Shown: one piece after another, positions 36,557 through 45,657 of the stretch
Layout of the letters: the number at the start of each line of letters is the position of its first letter
Position numbering within the stretch: the stretch's first letter is position 1
From: JALYXV01 sp963733505
GTDB taxonomy: Bacteria; Actinomycetota; Acidimicrobiia; Acidimicrobiales; Palsa-688
Reading direction: 5' to 3'
DNA length: 64,000 nt
Assembly: GCA_963733505.1 (NCBI GenBank)
Contig: CAVTDW010000019.1
Coordinates: 69,205 to 133,204 of the forward strand
The notes under the pieces: model-generated
Seen by the model: the letters and a program-made list of their open reading frames with translations, nothing else
Told to the model about the DNA's origin: nothing
The model's database searches: none
Made by a program: the position numbers and the translations under genes

Positions 36557-37735
36557 GTGAAGGTCGCCCTCCTCACCCGGGAGTTCCCTCCGGAGGTGTA
36601 CGGCGGGGCGGGCGTGCATATCGAGAACCTGGCGGCCAACCTGGCGCCGCTGATCGAGGTTGAAGTCCACGCCTTCGGCGCACCTCGTGAGTCGCCGCTC
36701 GTCGCCGCGACCTACACCCCATGGGACGCGCTGCGCCACGGCCCCGGTGGTAGCGCCTTGCAATCGGTTTCGGTGGACCTGCTCATGGCCCAGGGCGTCG
36801 CGGGCGCCGACCTGGTTCACAGCCACACCTGGTACACCAACTTGGGCGGTCACCTGGCCAAGGAGATGCACGACATCCCCCACGTGATGACGACCCACAG
36901 TCTCGAACCACTGCGCCCCTGGAAACTCGATCAGCTCGGGCCGGGGTATGGCGTCTCGTTGTTCTGCGAGCGAACGGCGATCAACACCGCGGACGCCGTG
37001 ATCGCAGTCTCGGCGGGGATGCGGACCGACGTATTGCAGACCTATCCGGCGGTCGACCCGGACCGGGTGGTTGTGATCTACAACGGCGTGGACCCGAACG
37101 AGTACCACCCCGACCCCCGAACCGACGCCCTCATCCGACATGGGATCGATCCGGACCAGCCGTCGGTGGTGTTCCTGGGCCGGATCACGGCGCAGAAGGG
37201 CATCCTCGAGTTGCTCGAGGCGGCGGAGTGGATCGATCCCTCGGCCCAACTGGTGCTGTGCGCCGCCTCGCCGGACACACCCGCGATACAGGCGGCTGTT
37301 GCCGACGCGGTCGCGGCCCTACGCCAGCGCCGCCGCGGGGTCGTATGGATCGACGAGCCGCTGCCGCGCCGGGAGGCGATCCAGCTGCTCAGCCACGCGT
37401 CGGTGTTCGTCTGCCCGTCACGGTATGAACCGTTCGGGCTGGTCAACGTGGAAGCCATGGCCTGCGGTGCCGCGGTCGTGGCGACCGCTACGGGCGGGAT
37501 CCCCGAGATCGTCGAGGACTCCAAGACGGGGTATCTGGTGGCGCCCGGCCCAGAGTTCGTGCGCCACTTGGCGGAGCGGATCAACGCACTGGTGCTGGAC
37601 CCTGACACGGCGCGACGCTTCGGTGAGGCAGGGCGCCAGCGCGTCCTCGACCGCTTCACCTGGCCCGCGGTGGCGGCGCAGACCGTGGACCTGTATCGGA
37701 AGGTCCTGGGGTCGCCCCTACTTCGTAGCACCTGA
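36557..37735 (+). CDS. glgM: Glycogen synthase/alpha-maltose-1-phosphate synthase (GlgM type)
   Basis: GT4-family glycosyltransferase of 392 aa. It starts VKVALLTREFPPEVYGGAGV and includes the EX7E-type donor site in RYEPFGLVNVEAMACGAAVV and TATGGIPEIV. Actinobacterial members of this group were first called GlgA and use ADP-glucose with glucose 1-phosphate to make maltose 1-phosphate. The GTG at 36557 is chosen because the residues before it are only a GC-rich repeat read-through. It is downstream of glgC. Confidence 0.9.
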   Translation: MKVALLTREFPPEVYGGAGVHIENLAANLAPLIEVEVHAFGAPRESPLVAATYTPWDALRHGPGGSALQSVSVDLLMAQGVAGADLVHSHTWYTNLGGHLAKEMHDIPHVMTTHSLEPLRPWKLDQLGPGYGVSLFCERTAINTADAVIAVSAGMRTDVLQTYPAVDPDRVVVIYNGVDPNEYHPDPRTDALIRHGIDPDQPSVVFLGRITAQKGILELLEAAEWIDPSAQLVLCAASPDTPAIQAAVADAVAALRQRRRGVVWIDEPLPRREAIQLLSHASVFVCPSRYEPFGLVNVEAMACGAAVVATATGGIPEIVEDSKTGYLVAPGPEFVRHLAERINALVLDPDTARRFGEAGRQRVLDRFTWPAVAAQTVDLYRKVLGSPLLRST

Positions 37736-37840
37736 CCGCTACTGCGGTCGTTGGGGCGAACGCTGACTGCGTCGCGCCGGCCGACGGATGGTGACGACCC
37801 GAACGGCGTCCGTCACGGCGGCCAGATTAGTGTTGCTCGG

Positions 37841-37870
37841 TGAACACTAACGATGTATCGTTAGTGTTCA
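37841..37870. promoter_or_regulatory. Palindromic operator in front of the padR-type gene
   Basis: Perfect 14-base arms TGAACACTAACGAT and ATCGTTAGTGTTCA are separated by GT. A third half-site TTAGTGTT lies at 37828-37835, pairing with AACACTAA at 37843-37850. The palindrome ends 14 bases before the ATG of the PadR-like regulator, overlapping where its promoter should be, so it is a strong candidate for autoregulation. The sequence is much richer in A+T than its surroundings. Confidence 0.8.
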
Positions 37871-37884
37871 GAAAGGAGCACACA

Positions 37885-38719
37885 ATGAGATCACGAGACG
37901 AATTTGGTTGGTCCGGCCACCCCCACGGGTGGTCGGGAGGTCGGCAGCCCTGGACGGCGACGGCCGCTGGGCCCGCGATCCGGGCGACGGCGGTGGGCCC
38001 GGCGGACCCGGCGGCCGACCCGGCCCGGTGGGCCTGGCGGCGGACCGCCGTTCGGGGCGGGCGGTCCTGGCGGCGACCGGGAACATGGATGGCCTGGTGG
38101 CCGGCCCGGCGATCCGGACTTTGGTGGTGGCCCTCCCCGGCGAGGCGGTTGGGGCGGCGGAGGCAGCTGGGGTGGCATGGGCGGCGGCTGGGGTGGCGGC
38201 CGTGGGCGAGGCGGTCGAGGTGGACGGGCTCGGCGTGGCGATGTCCGGGCGGCGGTCCTGTTGCTGCTGGCCGAAACACCACGCAATGGATACCAAATCA
38301 TCCAGGAACTCGACGAACGCAGTCGGGGGGCGTGGAAGCCGAGTCCCGGCTCGGTGTACCCCGTACTCCAGCAGCTGGAGGACGAGGGGCTCGTGATCAG
38401 CAGCGCCGCCGACGTCGGGCGGCTCTATCGCATTACCGACGCGGGCTCGTCCTATGTCGCCAGCCACCGTGACGAGATGGGCAAGCCGTGGGAGGAGGCA
38501 GCCAACGCCGTAAGCCCGCCCGCCATGGAACTGGCCCAGCTCATCCCGCAGGTCCTCGGTGCGATCAAGCAGGTGCTTCACGCGGGCAACGAGCGCCAGA
38601 TTCGTCAGGCCAGCACGGTGTTGACCGAAACGCGGCGGGCGCTCTACCGGATCCTGGCCGAGGATGAGCCGAGCGCCGCCGCGGAGGGCACCGATAGCGT
38701 CGAAGGCGCCGACAGCTGA
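37885..38719 (+). CDS. PadR-family transcriptional regulator with Gly-rich N-terminus (frame broken)
   Basis: The winged-helix domain is intact in one frame: RGDVRAAVLLLLAETPRNGY, IIQELDERSRGAWKPSPGSV and YPVLQQLEDEGLV, followed by a C-terminal helical dimerisation part. The ATG at 37885 with an AAAGGAG site gives MRSRDEFGWSGHPHGWSGG in another frame. The Gly/Pro-rich linker between reads naturally only after two one-base shifts, near 37945 and 38030. A long Gly-rich linker before a PadR domain is common in actinobacteria. It is probably repressed through the palindrome just upstream. Confidence 0.8.
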
Positions 38720-38743
38720 GCGGTGACTAGGTGCGAGGCGCCA

Positions 38744-38787
38744 GCGGGAGTACAAACCGTTGTGTCCACGACGGTTTGTACTCCCGC
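38744..38787. terminator. Hairpin between the padR-type gene and the SLREAL gene
   Basis: The perfect 17-base arms GCGGGAGTACAAACCGT and ACGGTTTGTACTCCCGC are separated by 10 bases. The element lies between convergent genes ending at 38719 and 38835. It has no U-tract, so a bidirectional terminator is the simplest reading; a protein-binding palindrome is possible given its low GC. Confidence 0.6.
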
Positions 38788-38834
38788 CCAATTCAGAGGT
38801 TTCCCGCCAGGACAGCTAGTCGGCCGCTTTAGGT

Positions 38835-40462
38835 TTAGAGGTGCGCCACCGCCGAGTGCGCCAGCGCGAGGAGTTGCGGGGCGGGCGCCGGCGCCGGAAC
38901 GGGGCCGAGAATCAGCTGCATGAGGCTCGCTTGCTTCAGCACCCACAACCGGCCGTCGGCGTAGTAGGCGGCGTCGCCGATTCCGGGAACATTTTGAGCC
39001 GCGCTCGTGCGCGAGGAATCGAACAGCGCCCGAGCGTTCTGACGAGCGATCTCAATGATGAACTCGTGGGTCCCGTCGTCGTAGACGCACGTGCCCAGAA
39101 CCAGGTGGGGCGGCCCGGCATTGTGGCCGAAGGCGGCGGTCGCCTGATCAGCGGTCACGACTTGGCAGGCATCTTGGGACGACTCGGCTGTTCCGAGAGC
39201 GGGAACGTGGTGACTCGGCCGAGTGAGAACGACCGACACCACCGCGATAAGAACGAGAACGGCCAATGCGGCACCGACGATCGCGAGAACGCTCCGACTT
39301 GGGGGCGCCTTCATCTCGGGCACTGGCATGCTGAGATCACGCAGGCGCGGCCGCTGACGGGACCGGCGCCGGCGAGCCTTCTTGGGCTTGTCTTCGCGGC
39401 GTTCGATGACACGGTCCTGGCTCACGGCGCCCGCGGGCATTGCTGCCGGGACGGCCGTGGGAGGCGCAGGAGCGGAATCGCGGAGGCCGACCTTGCCGCC
39501 ATTTCGAGCTCGGCGAGGCGGCCGGCGAGGGGATGATGTCCCCGCCGCGGGCCAGCGCCTCACGCAGGCTTATGGCCCCGCCCGCGGCGGCGGGCGCCGG
39601 CGAACTCGAATCGACAACGGGCAGGACCTCGGTCGTCGAGCCGGCGGCACCGCTGCTGCCGGTGCCCGATGCCAGCGACGGGGTGCGCCGCCGGGGCCGG
39701 CGTCGACTCTGCCGGAGGCGGTGACCCAGCGGGCGAGGCGGCACGGCCGGCCAATGCATCGCGCAAGCTCACGGCCTTGACGGGCTGCTCGGCCGACGGT
39801 TCGACCACGGATGCGACTGCCACTTCGGGAGCGGGCGTCGCGGCCGGCGACGACGCAGCAGGAGGCGGTGACCCAGCGGGCGAGGCGGCACGACCGGCCA
39901 ATGCATCGCGCAAGCTCACCGCCGTGGCGGGCGGCTCGGGCAACGCTTGGACCTCGGGCTGCTCGGGCGACGGTTCCTCGGCCGCGGGCGCCGCAATCGG
40001 CGAAGTTTCTGCAGGAGGTGCGGGCGGCACTGTGTCCTCGGCATCTGGCGCCGTCGCGGGCTCGGCCACGCCTGGTCCGGCTGCCGCTTGGCGCGACAGG
40101 GCTTCTCGAAGGCTCACTGCCCCTCCGTTGGTGGCAGGGGGCGGTTCGCTGGCGGCCGATGCACCGTTGACCACAGCTGGAGGAGCGCTCGGCGCGGCGG
40201 TGGCCGGCGGAGGTGCCTGCCCTGGGTCGTCCCCGCCACCAAGGCCGATGCGGTACGTCCTCAAGCCGCGCATCTCGCGGGTGAGGGTGCCATCGCTTTC
40301 CATGCGCGCCAGCGTGGCGCTGACGAGCATCGGATTGTCTACGCCGATTTCCTTCGCCAGCTCGTCGGTAAGGCTGCGACCGCCCGCGTCCTGGACGCTG
40401 CCGCCATGGCCCTCTAGGTAGGACTGGATGTTTCGCTCGATCTCCGAGTTGCTGTCAGTCAT
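38835..40462 (-). CDS. Membrane protein with N-terminal winged helix and SLREAL repeats (frame broken twice)
   Basis: From the ATG at 40462: a winged-helix-like domain (MTDSNSEIERNIQSYLEGHG, then RSLTDELAKEIGVDNPMLVS and ATLARMESDGTLTREMRGLR), a Pro/Ala-rich linker carrying repeats of the form xVSLR(D/E)AL(A/S), a basic stretch (KPKKARRRRSRQRPR), one transmembrane helix (VLAIVGAALAVLVLIAVVSV) and an extracytoplasmic domain with two cysteines (DACQVVTADQATAAFG, VLGTCVYDDG). The frame shifts near 39679-39698 and near 39500. No known family matches the whole; it looks like a membrane-tethered DNA-binding or signalling protein. Confidence 0.6.
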
Positions 40463-40827
40463 GTCGCAGTCTCGTTTTCTGATTGTGAACCGCATAACTC
40501 ACGCGCCGAACCACTCAACCTGGCCTCAGTAGGACACATCGGCATGATGGGAGCAATTCTTATGGAGAAACTGTACCCGCGGCGAGATAACCGATTGACA
40601 GGCGGACGACATGGCTTGTCGAGGCTTTCGTAGCGCCGGCGGGTCCCATCGGTCGACCGCTCGATCAAGCGCATCGGTTGGGATACCAGGAATCCGACAA
40701 TTGCGGCAAAACCGGCCTGCACTGGTACCCGCGCCCTTTTTCCCCTATTTATTCGCCTTTCGGCCACATCGCGCACGACGGTTCCCGCTTTGTCAGTGCT
40801 GCCGCTCGTAGACGGCCTTGCAGGGGC
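40463..40827. other. Intergenic region upstream of the SLREAL gene
   Basis: About 365 bp with noticeably lower GC, including TATTTATTC near 40750. No frame looks coding by composition. It separates two minus-strand genes and must hold the promoter of the SLREAL gene; I cannot place -35 and -10 boxes with confidence. Confidence 0.5.
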
Positions 40828-42489
40828 CTAGCGCGCCGTCACCGCGAAGATCTCCGCCTTGGCCCCCGCCCGCACGGCCGACACCCCGCCTCGGGCCGAC
40901 AACGTCCCGGCCGGCGCCAGGACCGACGCCGCCCAACTACCGGCGCCAGCCGCACTACTCGTACCGGAGAACGAGAACTGCCAGAGCGCTCCATCCGGCC
41001 CCGTGGCAAAGACACTCAGGCCGCTGGCGTTCCAGACGACGCTCGGCGCGCCCACGATCTTCATGTCCGGGCGGATATCGAAGTGCTGCCACGTCGAAGC
41101 GGCGGTCGCCCGCTCCTCCTGCAGCAGGGTTCCGTCCTTGCCGACCGCGAACACCTCGGACTTGGCTCCGACACGCACCGCCGAAACACCGCCGAGGGCC
41201 GACAGCACCCCGGCCGGCGTCACCACCGAGACCGACCAGCTACCGGCGCTGCCGCTCGGACCGGCGGACAGGGAGAACTGCCGCAATGCCCCGTCTTGGC
41301 CCGCCGCGAACACGCTGGCGCCCGACGAGTTCCACACCACGCTGGGCCCGCCCACGATCTTGGCGTCGGGCCGGATCTCCGAGCGCGTCCAAGGCGCACC
41401 GGCCGCCGATTGCTCCAGCTGCAGCAGCGTCGCGTCCTTGCCGACCGCGAACACCTCGAGTTTGGCTCCGACGCGAACCGCGGACACTCCGGCACTCGCC
41501 GACAGGGTTCCAGCGGGCATCACCGACACCGACTTCCACCCGGTGCTGCCCGACGAGAACTGTCGAAGCGCCCCGTCGGCTCCCGCCGCAAAGACCGCCA
41601 CGCCGGCTGAATCCCACACGACGCTCGGCGCGCCCGCGATAGCGGCATCTGGCCGGATCGGGTAACGCTGCCACGACGCCGCCGCCGCAGCCCGCTCCAC
41701 CTGGAGCAGGGTGCCTGCCCGACCTGCCGCTGCGGCCGCACCCGGGCCCGTCGCCGCACCCGGGCCTGTCGCCGCACCGGGGCTCGCGGGCGCCACCGCG
41801 GCCACGACGGGCGAAGGTACCGAGGTCGACCCGCACCCTGTCCCGTCGCTATAGCCGGCGTGGGCTCCCCAGGCGATCCCCTTCCACGTCGAGAGCCCCC
41901 AAGCCTGGGGGTAGGTAAGGAGCGTCGCACCGTGGCACGCCTTCAACGGCCCCGGATCGCGCGACCCGGTCCCGAACCGCCCCGACGAACTCGCCTCGAA
42001 ATGGACATGAGACGTGCTCGCCGTCCCTGACGTGCCCACCTTGCCGATCACGGTGTTCGTGTCGACCCAGTTTCCCGCCCCACTCACGAGGACCTGGCTC
42101 ATGTGGGCGTACAGGCTCTGGACGTTGCCCCCATGGTCGACGACGACCACGTTTCCGTAGCCCGAATAGCCGGATTGACCCGTAACGTTCCTCGCCAGGC
42201 CAGCCCCGGCGGGGTAAATGCTGGTTCCGGTGGAGGCGATCAGATCGAGCGCCCAGTAGTCGTGGTGACCGCCACACTCGTAGCCGCCTTGCGCCCCGTA
42301 CGAGAGGTAGGTGCAGCCGACCTTGATCTCCGCTCCGTCGAGGTCCCGGTGCAGCGGGAACCATTCGGGGGGGCTGTAGTGACCGGTCGCGGCCCGCCCC
42401 GGCACCGCCTGGTAGACCGCAAGGGCGCCAAACACGAGGCACAGGGCCCCGAGCAGCGACAAGCGACGTAGTCCAACCCTGGTCCGCAC
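40828..42489 (-). CDS. Secreted M23-type peptidase domain with lectin-like propeller repeats
   Basis: Starting from GTG 42489 with an AGAGGGGG site, the 553-aa protein has a signal peptide (LSLLGALCLVFGALAVY), then a LytM/M23 domain with HHDYWALDLIAS, VVVVDHGGNVQSLYAHMSQV and the HVHFE metal motif. Four repeats follow in the C-terminal half, each with a VFA(V/A)GxD(G/A)xLxQ pattern (for example KLEVFAVGKDATLLQLEQ) and APSVVW blocks, resembling PLL-type beta-propeller lectins. It likely binds and cuts cell-wall material outside the cell. An ATG at 42576 is possible but would bury the signal peptide. Confidence 0.85.
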   Translation of the reverse strand: MRTRVGLRRLSLLGALCLVFGALAVYQAVPGRAATGHYSPPEWFPLHRDLDGAEIKVGCTYLSYGAQGGYECGGHHDYWALDLIASTGTSIYPAGAGLARNVTGQSGYSGYGNVVVVDHGGNVQSLYAHMSQVLVSGAGNWVDTNTVIGKVGTSGTASTSHVHFEASSSGRFGTGSRDPGPLKACHGATLLTYPQAWGLSTWKGIAWGAHAGYSDGTGCGSTSVPSPVVAAVAPASPGAATGPGAATGPGAAAAAGRAGTLLQVERAAAAASWQRYPIRPDAAIAGAPSVVWDSAGVAVFAAGADGALRQFSSGSTGWKSVSVMPAGTLSASAGVSAVRVGAKLEVFAVGKDATLLQLEQSAAGAPWTRSEIRPDAKIVGGPSVVWNSSGASVFAAGQDGALRQFSLSAGPSGSAGSWSVSVVTPAGVLSALGGVSAVRVGAKSEVFAVGKDGTLLQEERATAASTWQHFDIRPDMKIVGAPSVVWNASGLSVFATGPDGALWQFSFSGTSSAAGAGSWAASVLAPAGTLSARGGVSAVRAGAKAEIFAVTAR

Positions 42490-42737
42490 TGCGCCCCCTC
42501 TGCTTCCCCAGCTCGCAGGGTCAAACTCGGGAGGGAGGTTAGACGCAATGTCATCAGCGCGACGTATTCGCGACATCGAGGGTTCACTTTGAGATGCGTG
42601 TCGAAGGGTGGGGAAAAGGGGCGTCAGTCCGGTTCGAGCCGGTTGGCGGGATTCGTCCGCCCTGAGCGAACGATTCGCATCCACCGCCGAACGCCCGGAA
42701 CCTCAGATCCTCGAACGCTCCCTGAGGACTGCTCGGA

Positions 42738-43382
42738 TCAGTTCGGGGTCGTGATCGACGACCGTGCCGCCGTTGTCCCGTCCGTTGTGTCGTCGTCCGC
42801 TGTGTCGTCGCGGCCGATGAATGCCTCGTGTATCTCGATCGCGAGCACCGCGTGCTGCGTGGCGTTCGCCGGTACGACCTCTTCAGGTAGCACCTCCTTG
42901 CGCTGGCGCACGAACCGGGCCGCGGCGAGCACGGCTTCGTGATCGCGCCGGTCGTCGTCGGTGGGAAATTCGAAACGCCAGCGCCGAACACGTTCTGCGA
43001 TCGCGACCTGCTCATCCCCGTCGACCTCGACGCCTGTAGCAGCGAAGACCCGGCAGTCGTAGGTGCGGCAGGTTCTCGGGCGGTACTCGTAGATCGAGCA
43101 GCGGTCGTCGATCAACATCGGGCAGTGGCCGTCTGCGTCATACCCGAGCACCACGTTGCCGCTGGGCAGCCGCGGCGCCGGAAACAACAGCTCGGGCGGT
43201 ATACGAGCAAGCGTCTCGGTTTCGTCGGGTCCGATGTGGACGAACTGCGAGGACGTGCAGCAGGCCGTACACCCGCCGCAGGGAACATCAGAGCCGGCCG
43301 CTCCGCCGAGCGCCCGCAGCATCGCGGCCAGCCAGCTGGAGAAGCCCCCAGCGGCTAGGGCCGGAGGGCCGTCGTCGCTCAA
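42738..43382 (-). CDS. YkgJ-family cysteine cluster protein
   Basis: The 214-aa protein has the CxxCxxxCC cluster PCGGCTACCTSSQFVHIG near residue 35, then CPMLIDDRCSIYEYRPRTCR and TYDCRVFAATG, the cysteine pattern of YkgJ/UPF0153 proteins, which probably bind a metal or iron-sulfur centre. It starts with TTG at 43382. The C-terminal tail is Thr/Asp-rich. The function is unknown. It lies 3 bp downstream of the RLENL-repeat gene. Confidence 0.87.
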   Translation of the reverse strand: MSDDGPPALAAGGFSSWLAAMLRALGGAAGSDVPCGGCTACCTSSQFVHIGPDETETLARIPPELLFPAPRLPSGNVVLGYDADGHCPMLIDDRCSIYEYRPRTCRTYDCRVFAATGVEVDGDEQVAIAERVRRWRFEFPTDDDRRDHEAVLAAARFVRQRKEVLPEEVVPANATQHAVLAIEIHEAFIGRDDTADDDTTDGTTAARSSITTPN

Positions 43383-43385
43383 ATG

Positions 43386-43607
43386 TCAGTCGCCGTCGAC
43401 GGACTCGTCCGCCTCAGCCTGCAGGCTCTCAACGCGCAGGTTCTCCAGGCGCAGGTTCTCCAGGCGCAGGTTCTCCAGGCGAAGGTTCTCCAGGCGTTGG
43501 CGTTCGATCTCGGCGGCCACCGCCTGGCGGATGACGCTCGACATGTCGACGCTGCCGCCCTCGCCGGGCACAACCTCGTCCGCCGTGGCTTTTCTCACCA
43601 GGCCCAT
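43386..43607 (-). CDS. Small protein with RLENL pentapeptide repeats
   Basis: The 73-aa protein begins MGLVRKATADEVVPGEGG, then MSSVIRQAVAAEIERQ, then four consecutive RLENL units followed by RVESLQAEADES. The repeats give alternating charges and leucines and should form an extended helix, possibly an oligomerisation stalk. A strong AGGAGGG site precedes the ATG at 43607. It immediately precedes the YkgJ gene. I recognise no family. Confidence 0.7.
   Translation of the reverse strand: MGLVRKATADEVVPGEGGSVDMSSVIRQAVAAEIERQRLENLRLENLRLENLRLENLRVESLQAEADESVDGD
43434..43493. repeat. Four 15-bp tandem repeats encoding RLENL units
   Basis: GCGCAGGTTCTCCAG occurs three times in a row and once more with one change (GCGAAGG...). 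The unit is a multiple of three, so copy-number change would keep the reading frame of the minus-strand gene. Confidence 0.9.
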
Positions 43608-43722
43608 CAACCCTCCTCGTTGGCGGGTGGTCCACCTCACCAGGTGACCTTGAGGGTACCGGCCGCTGACGGCGGTGGCCGCGCGGATCGAGGCCGCCTG
43701 TCAGCAAACGTAGGCTGCCCAC

Positions 43723-45078
43723 GTGTCAACGGGGCCCATCGCGCGAATCGAGGCGACATTCTCGGCGCGGCGCGCTCCCAAGGACGACCCGGCGTCGCTC
43801 CCGTTCCCCGATCGGCCGGCGGGAACAGACTGCCTGCCCCAGATTCGCCACATCGTCGTGCTCATGATGGAGAACCACTCGTTCGACAACTACTTGGGCG
43901 TGCTCGGGCGCGGCGACGGGCTTCCCACCAACCAGGAAGGGTCGGTGTCGGTCGCGAACCCGACCTCGAACGGGATTGCGGTCCCCGCCACCCCGCTGCG
44001 GTCGACGACACAGAAGGTCGGCATCCCGACACAGTCGTGGGAGGCCAGCCATACCCAATGGAACAATGGCGCCAACGACGGATTCGCCCGGGCGGTGGAA
44101 GTTTGCACGCCCGGGGCCGACCCCGCCACGGCGATGGGGTATTGGACCGATGCCGAACTCCCCTTCTACCACGCCCTGGCACGGACGTTCCCCCTCGCCG
44201 ACCGCTGGTTCTCTTCGTGCCTAGGGCCGACCTTCCCCAACCGGCGCTTCCTCCTGTCGGGCACGGCCAATGGCCTGACGACCGACAAGCTCACCGAGAT
44301 CCTGGACTACCCCGCCAACGGCACGATCTTCGATCTGCTGAGCAGCCACCACATCAGTTGGGCCAACTACCACTCGGTGTCACACCAGCGACCCCTCCTG
44401 GCCCGGCTGGTCGGGATCCACGGCCATCGCCTCGGCCGATACCTCCGTGGACTCACCCACCAACTGCAGGGCGATTCGGGCGAGGCCAAGGGGTTCCTGC
44501 AGTTCAGCGGCGACGCCTACCCCCTCGGCCTCATCCGGTACCTCGCCCACCTGCGCACCATCGACCGATTCTGCACCGACGCTGCCGACGGGACCCTGCC
44601 CGCGGTCAGCATCGTCGACCCCGACTTCCGGGCCAACTCGGAGGAGAACCCACAAGACATCACGGCCGGACAGGCGTTCGCGGCGCGAGTCATCAATGCC
44701 GCCATGGGCGGCGCGGACTGGATGGGAACGCTCCTGGTCTGGTGCTACGACGAGGGCGGCGGCTACTACGACCACGTTCCGCCGCCCGCGGCGGTCGAGC
44801 CCGACAAGGTGCCGCCCGATGTCGGCGGGCCCTGGCGTTTCAACCGCTATGGCTTCCGTGTTCCCGCGGTCGTCGTGTCGCCTTATGCCCGACCGGACTA
44901 CACGTCGCACGTGGTGCGCGACCACACGTCGGTGTTGAAGCTGATCGAGCGGAAATGGAACCTGCCGCCGATGACCGCCCGGGACGCTGCGGCCGACGAC
45001 CTGCTCGACATGGTCGACTTCGACGCCGCGCCCGCCTTCGCCACACCCCCCGAGCTCCCCGACCCAACGGCGCGTTAA
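43723..45078 (+). CDS. Phosphoesterase family protein (phospholipase C-like)
   Basis: A 451-aa PF04185-type phosphoesterase with the N-terminal metal/nucleophile block IRHIVVLMMENHSFDNYLG, TFPLADRWFSSCLGPTFPNR with RRFLLSGTANG following, VSIVDPDFRANSEENPQDI and WCYDEGGGYYDHVPPP with the metal-binding His. The C-terminus has FRVPAVVVSPYARPDY and HTSVLKLIERKW. No signal peptide is seen, unlike many secreted relatives, so it may be cytoplasmic or use another route. It starts with GTG at 43723. Confidence 0.9.
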   Translation: MSTGPIARIEATFSARRAPKDDPASLPFPDRPAGTDCLPQIRHIVVLMMENHSFDNYLGVLGRGDGLPTNQEGSVSVANPTSNGIAVPATPLRSTTQKVGIPTQSWEASHTQWNNGANDGFARAVEVCTPGADPATAMGYWTDAELPFYHALARTFPLADRWFSSCLGPTFPNRRFLLSGTANGLTTDKLTEILDYPANGTIFDLLSSHHISWANYHSVSHQRPLLARLVGIHGHRLGRYLRGLTHQLQGDSGEAKGFLQFSGDAYPLGLIRYLAHLRTIDRFCTDAADGTLPAVSIVDPDFRANSEENPQDITAGQAFAARVINAAMGGADWMGTLLVWCYDEGGGYYDHVPPPAAVEPDKVPPDVGGPWRFNRYGFRVPAVVVSPYARPDYTSHVVRDHTSVLKLIERKWNLPPMTARDAAADDLLDMVDFDAAPAFATPPELPDPTAR

Positions 45079-45178
45079 CAGGCCGCGGCGTCAGCCGAAC
45101 TAGGAAGAAGTTGCAGTCCCAGCAAGACCTACCTCCCCAGTTGCCACCAGTGATCGAGCCGGCGGGCGTCAGGGTGCC

Positions 45179-45640
45179 TCAGGCAAAGGTGATGGTCGGG
45201 TTCACCTCGATTTCGGTCTTCAGGCTGTTGGCGATGTAGCACTCGCGGTGGGCCACCTCGACCAGATGGCGAACCCGTGGCTCACCCACGTCGCCGGCCA
45301 GCGTGATGCGAGGTCGCAGCACGATACGCGTGATCCGCACCGGCGGATCGTCGTCAGGCATCTCCCCGACCGCGTCGTCCTCGTAACCGATGACGTCAAG
45401 GCGGGCCCGGGCGGCGACGGCGAGAAAGGAGAGAAGCTGGCACGACGCGGCGGCGAGAACAAGGAGCTGCTCAGGGTTCAGTCGACTCGGATCACCGCGA
45501 AACGCGGCATCGGACGAAAGCGCCAGCGTCACGCCGCCCGTAGCCGGACCCGCCGTGTGATCCCGGCTGTAGGCCTCGTACCCGACGCCCGTCGATCCGG
45601 ACCAGGAGCAGCGCACACCGTAGGTGTGGGTATGGCCCAT
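45179..45640 (-). CDS. OsmC family peroxiredoxin-like protein
   Basis: The 153-aa protein starts MGHTHTYGVRCSWSGSTGVG and has PSRLNPEQLLVLAAASCQLL with the first redox-active cysteine and VEVAHRECYIANSL with the second, matching OsmC-fold organic hydroperoxide reductases. The ATG at 45640 is used rather than the upstream in-frame codon at 45763, which lies in the overlapping ApbE gene region. It is cytoplasmic. Confidence 0.9.
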   Translation of the reverse strand: MGHTHTYGVRCSWSGSTGVGYEAYSRDHTAGPATGGVTLALSSDAAFRGDPSRLNPEQLLVLAAASCQLLSFLAVAARARLDVIGYEDDAVGEMPDDDPPVRITRIVLRPRITLAGDVGEPRVRHLVEVAHRECYIANSLKTEIEVNPTITFA

Positions 45641-45657
45641 GCAACGAGTATTCCGCC

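Noticed and set aside
40459..40776. A 105-codon minus-strand frame upstream of the SLREAL gene
   Set aside because: No family-like motif, weak codon bias and an AT-richer background; better read as intergenic.
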